From UBA5266 sp964610025 (GTDB taxonomy: Bacteria > Bacteroidota > Bacteroidia > Bacteroidales > WCHB1-69), in contig CAZSTX010000012.1 of assembly GCA_964610025.1 (NCBI GenBank), positions 1 to 43,502 on the forward strand: DNA of 43,502 nucleotides, in the 5' to 3' direction. The notes below the pieces were generated by a model. That model was not told the origin of the DNA and made no database searches. It worked only from the letters and a program-made list of their open reading frames with translations. The position numbers were made by a program, and so were the translations under genes. This document shows, piece after piece, positions 1 through 8,485 of the stretch. The first letter of the stretch is position 1. Each line of letters starts with the position of its first letter.

Positions 1-31
1 CTTATTTTCATACAAAAACAAAAAAAATAGC

Positions 32-49
32 TTTTTAAGGCTCGACTAA
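32..49 (+). repeat. 18-bp motif matching the right edge in inverted orientation
   Basis: The sequence TTTTTAAGGCTCGACTAA occurs here. Its reverse complement recurs at 43453-43470 with one mismatch (17 of 18 positions). At the right edge the motif lies just outside the start of an IS4-family transposase relic, where a terminal inverted repeat would be expected. The left copy therefore probably marks the end of a related insertion sequence or a leftover of one. No transposase coding is visible beside it. Confidence 0.5.
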
Positions 50-64
50 ATAATTAAGTTATTT

Positions 65-102
65 TTTACATACTGTAAAGATAAAATTTTTGGGTTTATC
101 TT
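65..102. other. Two overlapping AT-rich inverted repeats downstream of the uridine phosphorylase gene
   Basis: TTTACA-tac-TGTAAA (65-79) overlaps a second hairpin, AAGATAAA (78-85) with TTTATCTT (95-102). They lie downstream of the minus-strand gene that stops at 244. The second hairpin could end its transcript, but no T-tract follows on the minus strand, so terminator function is weakly supported. The rest of 1-243 contains no convincing gene. Confidence 0.3.
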
Positions 103-243
103 AATGTCCAGAATTTATTGGGAACATCAGTGTTTTAATTTTAAATATACTACATTTTGCATTATTTTCAAAGCATCTTTCAATTCATCATATTGGATAC
201 AAAATAAAAGATACACTCTTTTTAGAAACGACTATGGAAACGC

Positions 244-1104
244 TTATATTCTATCTAAAACTGTTTTTATCAATCGCTCCATTGCTAATTGATAATTAGT
301 ACTAAACATTTTAGTAACACGATTAGCAACGACAAGACAAACAGTTAAGGAATTATGATTTAACAATTTACTTAACGCATAAAGTGCAGAAGTTTCCATT
401 TCCATATTGGTAAAATAAGTGTTTTTATAGTGTTTATTATTTAATTTTTCTATAAAATCGCCTTGCGATAAAGGCAAACGCAGCACACGGCATTGAGGAG
501 CATAAAATCCAGATGCAGTTAAAGTTATTCCTTTTCGTATATCAAAAGCTATGCGTTCTAAAAGATTATCTGCACAAGAAACGGCATAAGGACGCGGGTG
601 TTTTTCATTCCAATTAGAGTATGAAATAAATGTTTCTACTAAGTCTTCATCAGAAATATTTTTGTGTTCATAATAATGCAAAAGTCCGTCTAAACCCAAG
701 CCATACAGAGAAGCAATAAAATTATCGATAGCTATATCTTCTTGTAAAGCACCACAGGTTCCTATGCGTACAATTTCTAAAGAAGTGTGATTTTCTTTTA
801 TTATTTTTTTTTCTAAATCAATATTTACCAAAGCATCAAGCTCGTTTATGACAATATCTATGTTGTCTGTCCCCATTCCTGTTGAGATAACACTAATACG
901 TTTTGATTGGTAAACGCCTGTGTGCGTAATAATTTCACGATTTTGCTTTTTAACTTCTATCGTATCAAAAAATGAAGATACCAAAGCAACTCGTGCAGGG
1001 TCGCCCACTAAAATAATTTTATGTGCCAATTCGTGTGGCAGTAAATGAAGGTGATACACACTGCCATCTTGTTTTAACGGCATTTCAGATGCTTTAAAAC
1101 TCAT
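244..1104 (-). CDS. udp: Uridine phosphorylase (nucleoside phosphorylase family)
   Basis: A 286-residue member of the PNP/UDP phosphorylase superfamily. Members cleave a pyrimidine nucleoside with phosphate to give the free base and ribose-1-phosphate, in cytosolic nucleoside salvage. Visible motifs: the phosphate-binding GDPARV (residues 34-39), STGMGTDN (74-81), VRIGTCGAL (112-120), TASGFYAPQ (196-204) and the ribose-binding NMEMETSAL (233-241). Length and motif order are normal for the family. Two in-frame ATGs compete, at 1104 and 1083; the upstream one is chosen because relatives have a similar N-terminal extension before the HLH segment. It is transcribed alone, divergently from the lipoprotein gene. 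Uridine specificity is inferred from overall similarity; other nucleosides are possible. Confidence 0.85.
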   Translation of the reverse strand: MSFKASEMPLKQDGSVYHLHLLPHELAHKIILVGDPARVALVSSFFDTIEVKKQNREIITHTGVYQSKRISVISTGMGTDNIDIVINELDALVNIDLEKKIIKENHTSLEIVRIGTCGALQEDIAIDNFIASLYGLGLDGLLHYYEHKNISDEDLVETFISYSNWNEKHPRPYAVSCADNLLERIAFDIRKGITLTASGFYAPQCRVLRLPLSQGDFIEKLNNKHYKNTYFTNMEMETSALYALSKLLNHNSLTVCLVVANRVTKMFSTNYQLAMERLIKTVLDRI

Positions 1105-1261
1105 ACCTTATTTTTTTTTAATTACTAACTTTATTAATGGTCTATCAACAAACAAAGTCATTGATTATCAAAATGTTTTATCCAATTCTACGCATGTATA
1201 ATTTGTTTTTTTTTAACAAAAAATCTATCCCAAACAATTTTTTTTTATTAAAATGGTTTTA

Positions 1262-1281
1262 TTCCTTTGCATAGTAATTTC
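1262..1281 (+). promoter_or_regulatory. 20-bp intergenic element, copy 1
   Basis: TTCCTTTGCATagTAATTTC matches 24674-24693 at 18 of 20 positions. Both copies are on the plus strand upstream of plus-strand genes. The TTTGCA core resembles the -7 box of Bacteroidetes promoters, though the TA part is not in the usual position. It may be a promoter variant or a regulator site; this is inference. Confidence 0.35.
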
Positions 1282-1315
1282 ACCTTATGCAAAGCATATT
1301 ATAAAAACACAACAA

Positions 1316-1330
1316 ATTTATGCAAAAGTA
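1316..1330 (-). promoter_or_regulatory. Putative promoter -7 element for udp
   Basis: On the minus strand this reads TACTTTTGCATAAAT. The first eight bases match the Bacteroidetes -7 consensus TAnnTTTG. The full 15 bp is identical to the element in front of ruvX (9504-9518). No TTG at the expected -33 spacing was found. It lies about 210 bp upstream of the udp start. Confidence 0.4.
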
Positions 1331-1345
1331 AACATTTTTTTATTA

Positions 1346-1373
1346 TTGAACACTGTTTTTTTTAGTACATTTG
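1346..1373 (+). promoter_or_regulatory. Putative promoter for the lipoprotein/AsmA pair
   Basis: TTG (1346-1348), a 17-bp spacer, then TACATTTG (1366-1373), which fits the Bacteroidetes primary sigma consensus TTG / TAnnTTTG. The lipoprotein ATG at 1429 is 55 bp downstream. Confidence 0.5.
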
Positions 1374-1428
1374 CAAACGTGTATTAACGATTTATTAACG
1401 GCAAAGAAAAAATTAAAATTTCATCATT

Positions 1429-1797
1429 ATGAAGAAGTTAGCTATAGGAATAGTAGTTGCATTATTTGTTAGTTTAACAACGACATCTTGTGATTATTTT
1501 AGAAAAAAAGAACATTTCGATAAAAACCTTCTTCCAGGCAAATGGAAACAAGGAAGTTTGTATGAGCGTTATCATGCAAACGGAACAGGAGCGACTTGGG
1601 ATATAGCCGATGATGTTACCGAAGATGAAGCACAGCCTTTTACTTGGACATTAGTAGAAAACGAACTCACACAAATTCATATTATGGAAATGGGCGGACG
1701 AATTCCCAAAACTTATACTGTTACAGCTCTGACAGCAAGCAAATTTAGCTATCACGATAGCTATGGAAAAAATTATAATTTTATTAAAACCGAATAA
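1429..1797 (+). CDS. Small lipocalin-like lipoprotein
   Basis: A 122-residue protein with a lipoprotein signal peptide: basic MKK start, hydrophobic stretch, then a lipobox ending at Cys21 (TTSC). The mature part opens with an LLPGKWKQG segment, typical of the first strand of lipocalin-like domains in Bacteroidetes lipoproteins, followed by alternating strands (FTWTLVENELTQIHI, TYTVTALTASKFSYHD) consistent with a small beta-barrel. Ligand unknown. It is followed after 19 bp by the AsmA-family gene, so the two are probably co-transcribed from the promoter at 1346-1373. The lipocalin assignment rests on strand pattern and the GKW motif, not on catalytic residues. Confidence 0.75.
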   Translation: MKKLAIGIVVALFVSLTTTSCDYFRKKEHFDKNLLPGKWKQGSLYERYHANGTGATWDIADDVTEDEAQPFTWTLVENELTQIHIMEMGGRIPKTYTVTALTASKFSYHDSYGKNYNFIKTE

Positions 1798-1816
1798 ATA
1801 ACATTCAGCTTTTATT

Positions 1817-4800
1817 ATGAAAAAGAATAAAATATTACGAACGATTGGTATGGCTATTGCTTCTTTTGTTATTTTGTGTATCATAATTATTAGCATAACG
1901 CTATGGCTTATAGTAACACCCGAAAGAATTACCCCTATTTTAAAAAATCAAACGGACAAATTTATCTTATGTACTACCAATTTTGACAATGTCGATATTA
2001 CCTTTTTTAGCACTTTTCCTCACTTTGGGCTACAAATCAACAATTTAACTTTAATCAACCCTATAGAAGGAGCTAAAAATGATACCCTTATCACTATCAA
2101 CAACCTTATTGCTTCCATTAATCTATCTGCATTACTAAAACACAATACATTAAAAATTACAAACATTTCGCTTGAAAACACCTCTGCTTATTTATATAGG
2201 AATCAAGAAGGAAATACTAATTTCAATGTTTTTAAAACAGACACTACCGATAAAGACAGCGTATTTACTCTTCCTTTTGATTTAATCAATGTAAATAAAA
2301 TAAATATTGCACATTTACAATTAAGCTATACTGACGATGCTTCTAAAATATATTTAAAGCTAAATGATGTTAATTCTTCTATCAAAGGCAGTATAAGCGA
2401 GCAAGATGCTTCAGTAAAAATAAAATTAAACACAGAAAATATAACATTTCGCTTGCAAGACTCTCTCCCACTCTATGCTTCGCTCAACAAATTAAACACA
2501 ACTATTAAAATAGAAAAGAACGACAATATCAGCAAAGGAAACATCGTATTTGAATCTGCCGCAACTTCTTTGGCATACAACAACACTAACTATATGCAGT
2601 CTCTGCCAATACTTCTTACTTTACCTTTTGAGTTTTCAAGTGACCAACAACATATTTCATTAAAGAAAGCAAAAATTGCACTCGATAAATTTACCATTAA
2701 ACTTGATGGGACAACACTCGTTTCTCCTTCTCTTCACAATATAAACATGGCATTTGAAACCAACACCTGGAAAATTCCAGAAGTATTACGGTTAATACCA
2801 GAAAATTTTCAAGACATATTTAAAGACTTGAACTTAGAGGGAAATATTGCTCTTAAAGGCAAGATAGAAGGTGCTTTAAACGACACATCAATCCCAATTA
2901 TCAATGCCAATATCATCTACGAAAATGGAATTTTTTCACATAAAAGTTTAGCATTAACATTCAAAAATATACATGCTGATTTATGGACTGTTTTAGATTT
3001 GAACAACGACTCGTTGAGTAAGATTAACATTCGTTCACTCGAAACAAATGTTGCTCAAAGCAAATTGAAAATTCATGGTAATATTTACGATTTCTTAAAT
3101 ACAATGTTATGCGACATGCAAATCAAAGGAAAATTGCATTTACCTGATATAGCAAGCCTGCTTCCTTCCGATATGACTATCGCACTCAATGGAGTTTCTC
3201 ATATTAACACCTCTGTTAAATTCACATTAAACGACCTTCAAAATCTTGCTTATGAAAAATGGAAAGTAAACGGCAGCTTTCAATTTGCTAATTTAGACAT
3301 CGTCTACAACGACAGCATTTTCCTCCAATCGCCAGCTGCTACTATTCATTTAAATTTGCCAAGTAGTAAAAAAGACAAGACAAAACAACTTTTCGACAGC
3401 GAAATAAAAAGCAATTATTTAGCATTAAAAATCATTGATCTTATTGATGCCAATTTAACCAATGTACATCTCAAAGCTGGGACTTCCGATTTTCGTGATA
3501 CCAATCAGTTAATCTCTGTCAATTGCGATTTCGATATAGAAAAACTAATTGCTAAACAAGACACTATAAACGCTGAAATTCAAAATACGAATGGTTATTT
3601 CAGCTTAACTCCCTCAAGTAGTAACAAAAAAAATCCTCATATAGAGTTTGCTTATAACAACAAAAAAATCACTGCTTCCTTAGGAAAAGATTTATCGTTT
3701 ACTAGCGATATTATTCAACTCAAAGGAAAAGGTGTTTACGATGCTACTGCTTCTAACTTATTACTGCAATGGTCTCCTGATATACATATTAAATTAAGCA
3801 ACGGTTTATTGCAAACGACCGATTTGATTGTACCTCTACAAATACCTAACATACAATTTGACTATACGCCAAATAAATTTGTAATTGACGACAGTCATAT
3901 TATCCTTGGCAAATCAGATTTTAAATTGACAGGTATTGTTTCAAATATTGAAAAATATTTCCAAAACGAAAGTATATTAGTTGGAAAATTAGATTTTGTT
4001 TCCAACAATACCCATATTAATCAACTAATGGATATTGTAAGTGGCTTTGGCGTTCCCGACTCTATTAAAACTGATGCTGACATTGTAAACAAAGAAGACA
4101 ATCCATTTATAGTCCCTTTAAAAATGGACATAACACTCAATACATGGGTAAAAAATGCTACTGTAGGACAAACAAACATTCAAAACGTGCAAGGTGGTTT
4201 GACGCTTAAAGACGGAATAATAGTATTGGAAGAAATAGGTTTTACTTGCGATGCAGCTAAAATGCAACTCACTTCCATTTATCGTTCTCCTCGTAAAAAT
4301 CATTTATTTCTTGGATTAGATTTTCATTTATTAGATGTTGATATTGCAGCCCTGATAAATATGATTCCCGATTTAGACACCTTAGTCCCTATGTTAAAAT
4401 CTTTTGCGGGGAAAGCTGAATTTCATTTAGCTGCCGAAACCTATCTGAAATCAAATTACGAACCCAAATTATCGACATTAAGAGCTGCTGCTGCTCTCGA
4501 AGGACAAGATTTAATTTTAATTGACAACGAAACGTTTAGCACTATAGCTAAATACCTCGTATTTAATAAAAAAACTAAAAACATAGTAGATAGCCTTTCT
4601 TTAGAAATGACTGTTTATAAAAATGAAATCGATATTTATCCCTTTCTCATTGTAATGGACAAATACAAAGCTGTTATTGCAGGGAGACATAATTTAGATA
4701 TGAGTTTTAATTATCATATATCTGTTGTAGATAGCCCACTTCCAACTCGATTAGGATTAAATGTACAAGGTAAACTCGGCAATTTAAAATACACCCTTGT

Positions 4801-4915
4801 TCCTTGTGAATACGCTTATTTGTTTCGTCCTGAAAAACAAAAATTGGTTGAAAAACGAACACTCGAACTCAAAAAACTTATAAGCGATGCTTTAAAAGCA
4901 AATGTGAAGCAATAA
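1817..4915 (+). CDS. AsmA family protein
   Basis: A 1032-residue envelope protein. It starts with a short cytoplasmic stretch and one membrane helix (about residues 8-33), followed by a conserved AsmA-type opening (VTPERITPILKNQTDKFI) and a long region of repeated short beta strands. The C-terminal part (about 790-1030) resembles the AsmA C-terminal region, ending with segments such as GKLGNLKYTLVPCEYAYLF. AsmA-like proteins are repeating-beta-groove proteins anchored in the inner membrane and implicated in phospholipid transport to the outer membrane and envelope integrity. It is downstream of the lipoprotein gene (19-bp gap). Its stop codon is 2 bp from the stop of the convergent LptF/LptG gene. 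The family call is firm; the precise role is inferred. Confidence 0.8.
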   Translation: MKKNKILRTIGMAIASFVILCIIIISITLWLIVTPERITPILKNQTDKFILCTTNFDNVDITFFSTFPHFGLQINNLTLINPIEGAKNDTLITINNLIASINLSALLKHNTLKITNISLENTSAYLYRNQEGNTNFNVFKTDTTDKDSVFTLPFDLINVNKINIAHLQLSYTDDASKIYLKLNDVNSSIKGSISEQDASVKIKLNTENITFRLQDSLPLYASLNKLNTTIKIEKNDNISKGNIVFESAATSLAYNNTNYMQSLPILLTLPFEFSSDQQHISLKKAKIALDKFTIKLDGTTLVSPSLHNINMAFETNTWKIPEVLRLIPENFQDIFKDLNLEGNIALKGKIEGALNDTSIPIINANIIYENGIFSHKSLALTFKNIHADLWTVLDLNNDSLSKINIRSLETNVAQSKLKIHGNIYDFLNTMLCDMQIKGKLHLPDIASLLPSDMTIALNGVSHINTSVKFTLNDLQNLAYEKWKVNGSFQFANLDIVYNDSIFLQSPAATIHLNLPSSKKDKTKQLFDSEIKSNYLALKIIDLIDANLTNVHLKAGTSDFRDTNQLISVNCDFDIEKLIAKQDTINAEIQNTNGYFSLTPSSSNKKNPHIEFAYNNKKITASLGKDLSFTSDIIQLKGKGVYDATASNLLLQWSPDIHIKLSNGLLQTTDLIVPLQIPNIQFDYTPNKFVIDDSHIILGKSDFKLTGIVSNIEKYFQNESILVGKLDFVSNNTHINQLMDIVSGFGVPDSIKTDADIVNKEDNPFIVPLKMDITLNTWVKNATVGQTNIQNVQGGLTLKDGIIVLEEIGFTCDAAKMQLTSIYRSPRKNHLFLGLDFHLLDVDIAALINMIPDLDTLVPMLKSFAGKAEFHLAAETYLKSNYEPKLSTLRAAAALEGQDLILIDNETFSTIAKYLVFNKKTKNIVDSLSLEMTVYKNEIDIYPFLIVMDKYKAVIAGRHNLDMSFNYHISVVDSPLPTRLGLNVQGKLGNLKYTLVPCEYAYLFRPEKQKLVEKRTLELKKLISDALKANVKQ

Positions 4916-4917
4916 TA

Positions 4918-5994
4918 CTACTTAGGAGTGGTAATCAAAAGACCAATACACAATATACTATATAAAATATTGGGGACCCAAATAGATAAAACTACTGGTA
5001 CACCTCCAAATATAGCAAACACTTGACTGATTTGCATTAATAAAATAAAAGAAAAAGAGATAGCTAAACCCACCAACAAATGCAAACCCATGCCTTGCCG
5101 ACTTTTACGACTAGACACACACATTCCTACTACTGTTAAAATAATTGTAGAAAACGGAAATGCTACCCTTCTATGTTTCTCAACTTCATACAACTTTACA
5201 TGCTCTGACCCTTTTTCTTTTTCTTTCTTTATAAATTCTCTTATCTCGCTATAATTCATTAAATCTACACCATTTTTAATCCATACAAAATCGTTTGGCG
5301 TTAAATTTAAAACCGTATCCATCATTAATCCATGTTCTACTTTCTCATTAATACCAGAAAAATAACGTTTAACATAATTCGATAATTGCCATGAAGACGA
5401 CACTGAATCCCAAGCTATAGACTCTGCCGAAATTTTATACTTTACCCCATCTTTATTAAATTGCTCATACCAAAAATCATAACCTATCACATTAATATTA
5501 TCCCAATAATGAACGTAAGCATAGGTATTTGCTCCTATTTTCATATGATTATCGGCTTGCTTTGGTCTCACTTGTCGCGATACATATTTTTCTTTAAAAG
5601 CAAGCAAATTACTTGAAGTAATAGGAATTAAAAAATTACTTAAATAAAACGACATAACACCTATGATAATAGCCGAAAACAGATAAGGCAACAGCATACG
5701 ATAGAGACTCATCCCTGCATTAAACATGGCTACGACTTCTGTTTTACCCGATAGTTTAGAAGTGAAATAAATAACAGCTATAAAGGTAAATAATGGACTA
5801 AATAAATTAACAAAATAAGGAATAAAATTCAAATAATAACCTGTAACAACCTCCATTAAAGGAGCTTTGCTATCGAGAAAATCTTGTATATTTTCTGAAA
5901 CATCTACAACAATTACAATAACAATAATCAAACTAATAGCCGTGATGAAAGTAAGTAAAAACTTCCGTATAATATAGAAATCAAGTATTTTCAT
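4918..5994 (-). CDS. LptF/LptG family LPS export permease
   Basis: A 358-residue YjgP/YjgQ-type permease, with N-terminal membrane helices (about 12-32, 52-76, 98-122), a soluble periplasmic domain (about 130-265) and three C-terminal helices (about 275-355). The opening MKILDFYIIRKFL and the segment TSKLSGKTEVVAMFNAGMSL are typical. LptF and LptG form the membrane part of the LptB2FG ABC transporter that extracts lipopolysaccharide from the inner membrane. The sequence does not let me say which subunit this is. It is the last gene of the six-gene minus-strand operon, 19 bp after the acyltransferase gene, and converges on the AsmA gene. Confidence 0.85.
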   Translation of the reverse strand: MKILDFYIIRKFLLTFITAISLIIVIVIVVDVSENIQDFLDSKAPLMEVVTGYYLNFIPYFVNLFSPLFTFIAVIYFTSKLSGKTEVVAMFNAGMSLYRMLLPYLFSAIIIGVMSFYLSNFLIPITSSNLLAFKEKYVSRQVRPKQADNHMKIGANTYAYVHYWDNINVIGYDFWYEQFNKDGVKYKISAESIAWDSVSSSWQLSNYVKRYFSGINEKVEHGLMMDTVLNLTPNDFVWIKNGVDLMNYSEIREFIKKEKEKGSEHVKLYEVEKHRRVAFPFSTIILTVVGMCVSSRKSRQGMGLHLLVGLAISFSFILLMQISQVFAIFGGVPVVLSIWVPNILYSILCIGLLITTPK

Positions 5995-6013
5995 CGGGTG
6001 TTTTACTGCTAAT

Positions 6014-7162
6014 TTACACTTTGGGTTCTAAGGTTAAAAACGATTCAACAGGGGTGGCATATATTTCTAATAACATTTGTTTCATTTTAGTAAAACTCAC
6101 ATCTTCAATGTTTGCCTGACGATTTAAATGTTTAACAAAATCTTTTTTTTCAGTTTCAGTATATTTATCTGCAAATTGGTTCGTATTATTCTTAATATCG
6201 TAAGCAATATAATTATTAGGAAACAATTTATAATTTTTATACATTTGTTTATCAATCAGATTTGCAATATACTGCAATTGTTCGTTACTAGAATTGAAAG
6301 TAATATTTTCATCAAAAAACTGGTCTATAGGATCGCCAAATTCTAAATGTACCCTCCCTTTATAAGAAAATATACCTGTTGTAATGCTACGATAATCTTC
6401 GTTATGTTCTTTAATATATATTTTGTTTTTCTTGGTTAATATCACTTCTCTTGCTTTAGCTCTATCGCAAGATTCAAACTCATAAGAAATAGTTACCGGA
6501 ACTATATTTAGTTTTTTTAAACTCTGGTAAATATTTGTTTTTTCGCTCGAATACAGCATTTTCAACACTCCTTGCTGCGTTTTATCAAGTCCATCTTTTG
6601 TTCTTCCATTGCGTTGCGCTATCCATACCGATTTTTTTTCTTTACATATACTCATACGAATATATTCCGATAAAAGAGTTGAATTAATAAGCATTGTTCG
6701 CGGTGTGTTGGCTCGAATAACTGTAAACATATTGCATATTTTAGCTAAGTCAGTATAAATAGGTGCCGACAACAAATTATCGCCTATTGCACTTCTTGTG
6801 GTTGGCAAATCATTTTCGATAAGATGTATTTGCAACAAAGCCGAATCTAAAATAATATCGCGATGATTTGCAATAAACAAATAAGCTTTATCTTTATCTA
6901 ATTTTTCGGAACCGCCATAGGTCAATTTATCGATACTACGCTGAATAAAAGTATATACCATGGGAGCAAATATTTCTTTTTGCATTTCATGGCAAGTTTT
7001 TATTTTGCGTATATGTCTCACCACTGATGGCAAAGAAGTGCCAGGTAAAAAATTGGCAAGCGAACTAATAAATCCTTGATTTATTAATATTCTATTCACT
7101 GCATAAGGAAGTTCTTGATCTGTATAGGGACGAATTGCTAAAAAAGGGTCTTTTCTTTTCAT
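6014..7162 (-). CDS. 1-acyl-sn-glycerol-3-phosphate acyltransferase-like protein (PlsC family)
   Basis: A 382-residue membrane-associated acyltransferase. The catalytic His/Asp motif is NHRDIILD, in the segment YLFIANHRDIILDSALL (about 93-109), with five residues between His and Asp where classical PlsC proteins have four. The downstream WIAQRNGRTKDG corresponds to the acceptor-binding region. From memory this longer spacing is shared by Bacteroidales homologues, so it appears to be a subfamily trait rather than damage. Such enzymes transfer a fatty acyl chain to glycerophosphate or another polar acceptor during lipid synthesis. It sits 14 bp after ribF and 19 bp before the LPS permease gene, so a role in glycerolipid or LPS-linked acylation is plausible. 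The substrate is not proven. Confidence 0.75.
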   Translation of the reverse strand: MKRKDPFLAIRPYTDQELPYAVNRILINQGFISSLANFLPGTSLPSVVRHIRKIKTCHEMQKEIFAPMVYTFIQRSIDKLTYGGSEKLDKDKAYLFIANHRDIILDSALLQIHLIENDLPTTRSAIGDNLLSAPIYTDLAKICNMFTVIRANTPRTMLINSTLLSEYIRMSICKEKKSVWIAQRNGRTKDGLDKTQQGVLKMLYSSEKTNIYQSLKKLNIVPVTISYEFESCDRAKAREVILTKKNKIYIKEHNEDYRSITTGIFSYKGRVHLEFGDPIDQFFDENITFNSSNEQLQYIANLIDKQMYKNYKLFPNNYIAYDIKNNTNQFADKYTETEKKDFVKHLNRQANIEDVSFTKMKQMLLEIYATPVESFLTLEPKV

Positions 7163-7176
7163 CTTATTAAATTGTT

Positions 7177-7956
7177 TTAAATAAAATACATATTATATAA
7201 TTCAGTTATTTTTATAGCTGTTACTGCTTGATGAAAAACCAAACTTAGTTCATTTTCTGTAATATATAAATCAGCTGTATCCTGTTTTATTTGAACAGTA
7301 TATACTCCTTGAATAGGAAGTATTTTTGTAGGATTAAGCAAGCTGATTTGAAATTTATGATTTTTAATAATCTCTTTCTCAATACGAATATCCATTTTAT
7401 AGGTATATCCTAACAAAGAATTTACTTCTGCTATTTTTCCTTCTACCATTTTTTTTCGTATCAAGGTAGAACTCACTGACAAGGAATCTATTATAACTCT
7501 TTCCACTTCAACTACTCGAAAATTAAATGCTTCTGCTTTTATCTTTAATAGTTCGGCATTTCCTTCTCTATTTTTTCCAAAATGATGATTATAACCCAAA
7601 ACGATAGTATGAATGTCTATATGGTGTACTAAGAAACGTATAAAATCCAAATAAGATTGATTGGCAATCTTTTGGGTAAAAGGAATATTCAATAAAACAT
7701 TCACTCCCAATTGTTCTAAGTGTTGACTACGTTCGTCAAAAGTGGTAATAATAGTAAATTTAAAATCAGGGTCAATGACTGTTCGTGGATGCGGTTGAAA
7801 TGAAACAACCATCGCAACACCTTTTATTTCATCGGCAATAGCTGTTAGTTTACGAATAATTTTTTGATGCGCACTATGCACTCCATCGAAAGAACCAATG
7901 GTTAAAACCACATCTTTATAAGATGATAACAAACTTATATCGTTAACTATTTGCAT
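7177..7956 (-). CDS. ribF: RibF-type FAD synthetase with a degenerate riboflavin kinase domain
   Basis: A 259-residue protein. The N-terminal nucleotidyltransferase domain is recognisable: LTIGSFDGVHSAHQKII (HSAH in place of the usual HxGH), SFQPHPRTV, LGYNHHFGKNREGN and VSSTLIRKKM, the last matching the ISSTxIR motif of FMN adenylyltransferases. Bifunctional RibF proteins are usually about 300-315 residues, with a C-terminal flavokinase domain carrying a GxPTAN motif, an NIGxRPT segment and a catalytic Glu. Here only about 76 residues follow LLGY, and none of those motifs is present, although ILPIQGVYTVQI recalls the family's LPxxGVYAV strand. Adenylyl transfer to FMN may remain while riboflavin phosphorylation looks lost. 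Fourth gene of the operon, 2 bp after the TPR lipoprotein gene. Confidence 0.75.
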   Translation of the reverse strand: MQIVNDISLLSSYKDVVLTIGSFDGVHSAHQKIIRKLTAIADEIKGVAMVVSFQPHPRTVIDPDFKFTIITTFDERSQHLEQLGVNVLLNIPFTQKIANQSYLDFIRFLVHHIDIHTIVLGYNHHFGKNREGNAELLKIKAEAFNFRVVEVERVIIDSLSVSSTLIRKKMVEGKIAEVNSLLGYTYKMDIRIEKEIIKNHKFQISLLNPTKILPIQGVYTVQIKQDTADLYITENELSLVFHQAVTAIKITELYNMYFI

Positions 7957-7958
7957 AA

Positions 7959-8480
7959 TTAAGAAATTGTATCTATTTCAGCAGTATCGTTAAAACTTTT
8001 TATAATATCGTCTACCGATTTTCCAAGATATTGTAATGACAGCAAAGCATCTTTGGTGTAAGTATGTTCTGGAAATTTCTCAATAAAATCATGGTAATAA
8101 AGGTTTGCAGCACCTAAATCATAGATAATTTCCTCAAAAACTAAAGCTCGCAAGAAATAGCACTCTGCTATGTTTTCGCTCCGTGGATAATGTTCAATTA
8201 TCAAATTGTAGGTATTAACTGCCTCTGTGCCTTCGCGTAGACTTCTGTGTATTTCTGCTATGCGAAATAAATAAGCTGGAACAAGAGAATCATCTTGATA
8301 ATCAGTTATGTATTGATTATAACAATGCAATAGTTCACGCAATTTTGCAGTGTCGTGCTGTTGCTGTGTTTCGTTTTCTAAAAGAAGGATTTTTTGCTGA
8401 CAATCTTGTTGGGATTCGCCACAAGATAAAAACAAAAATACTGTTAAAAAAAATAATAAATGCAAAATAATTTTATTCAT
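7959..8480 (-). CDS. TPR-containing lipoprotein
   Basis: A 173-residue lipoprotein. The signal peptide runs to Cys20 in the lipobox FLSC. The mature protein is helical with TPR-like repeats: LVPAYLFRIAEIHRSLREGTEAVNTYNLIIEHYPRS and IAECYFLRALVFEEI...AANLYYHDFIEKFPEHTYTKDA, the pattern seen in BamD/YbgF-type proteins (a repeat ending in YP or FP). It probably serves as a periplasm-facing protein-interaction scaffold. It lies 5 bp after def and 2 bp before ribF. It is too short to be a full BamD, so I give no gene name. Confidence 0.75.
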   Translation of the reverse strand: MNKIILHLLFFLTVFLFLSCGESQQDCQQKILLLENETQQQHDTAKLRELLHCYNQYITDYQDDSLVPAYLFRIAEIHRSLREGTEAVNTYNLIIEHYPRSENIAECYFLRALVFEEIIYDLGAANLYYHDFIEKFPEHTYTKDALLSLQYLGKSVDDIIKSFNDTAEIDTIS

Positions 8481-8485
8481 AAAAC

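Larger units (their letters stand above)
1105..1428. other. Divergent intergenic region, 324 bp
   Basis: It lies between udp (minus) and the lipoprotein gene (plus). It contains Bacteroidetes-type promoter elements facing both ways (listed separately) and the 20-bp element at 1262-1281 that recurs upstream of the oxidoreductase gene. If the minus-strand element at 1323-1330 is the udp promoter, udp has a leader of about 210 nt. No small gene or clear RNA structure was seen. Confidence 0.5.

Noticed and set aside
104..292. A 62-codon open frame on the plus strand at the left edge
   Set aside because: It overlaps the end of udp antisense, has no recognisable motif, and its composition looks like AT-rich noise.
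4915..4918. Gene overlap or fusion between the AsmA gene and the LptF/LptG gene
   Set aside because: They are on opposite strands with stop codons 2 bp apart, an ordinary tight convergent pair.
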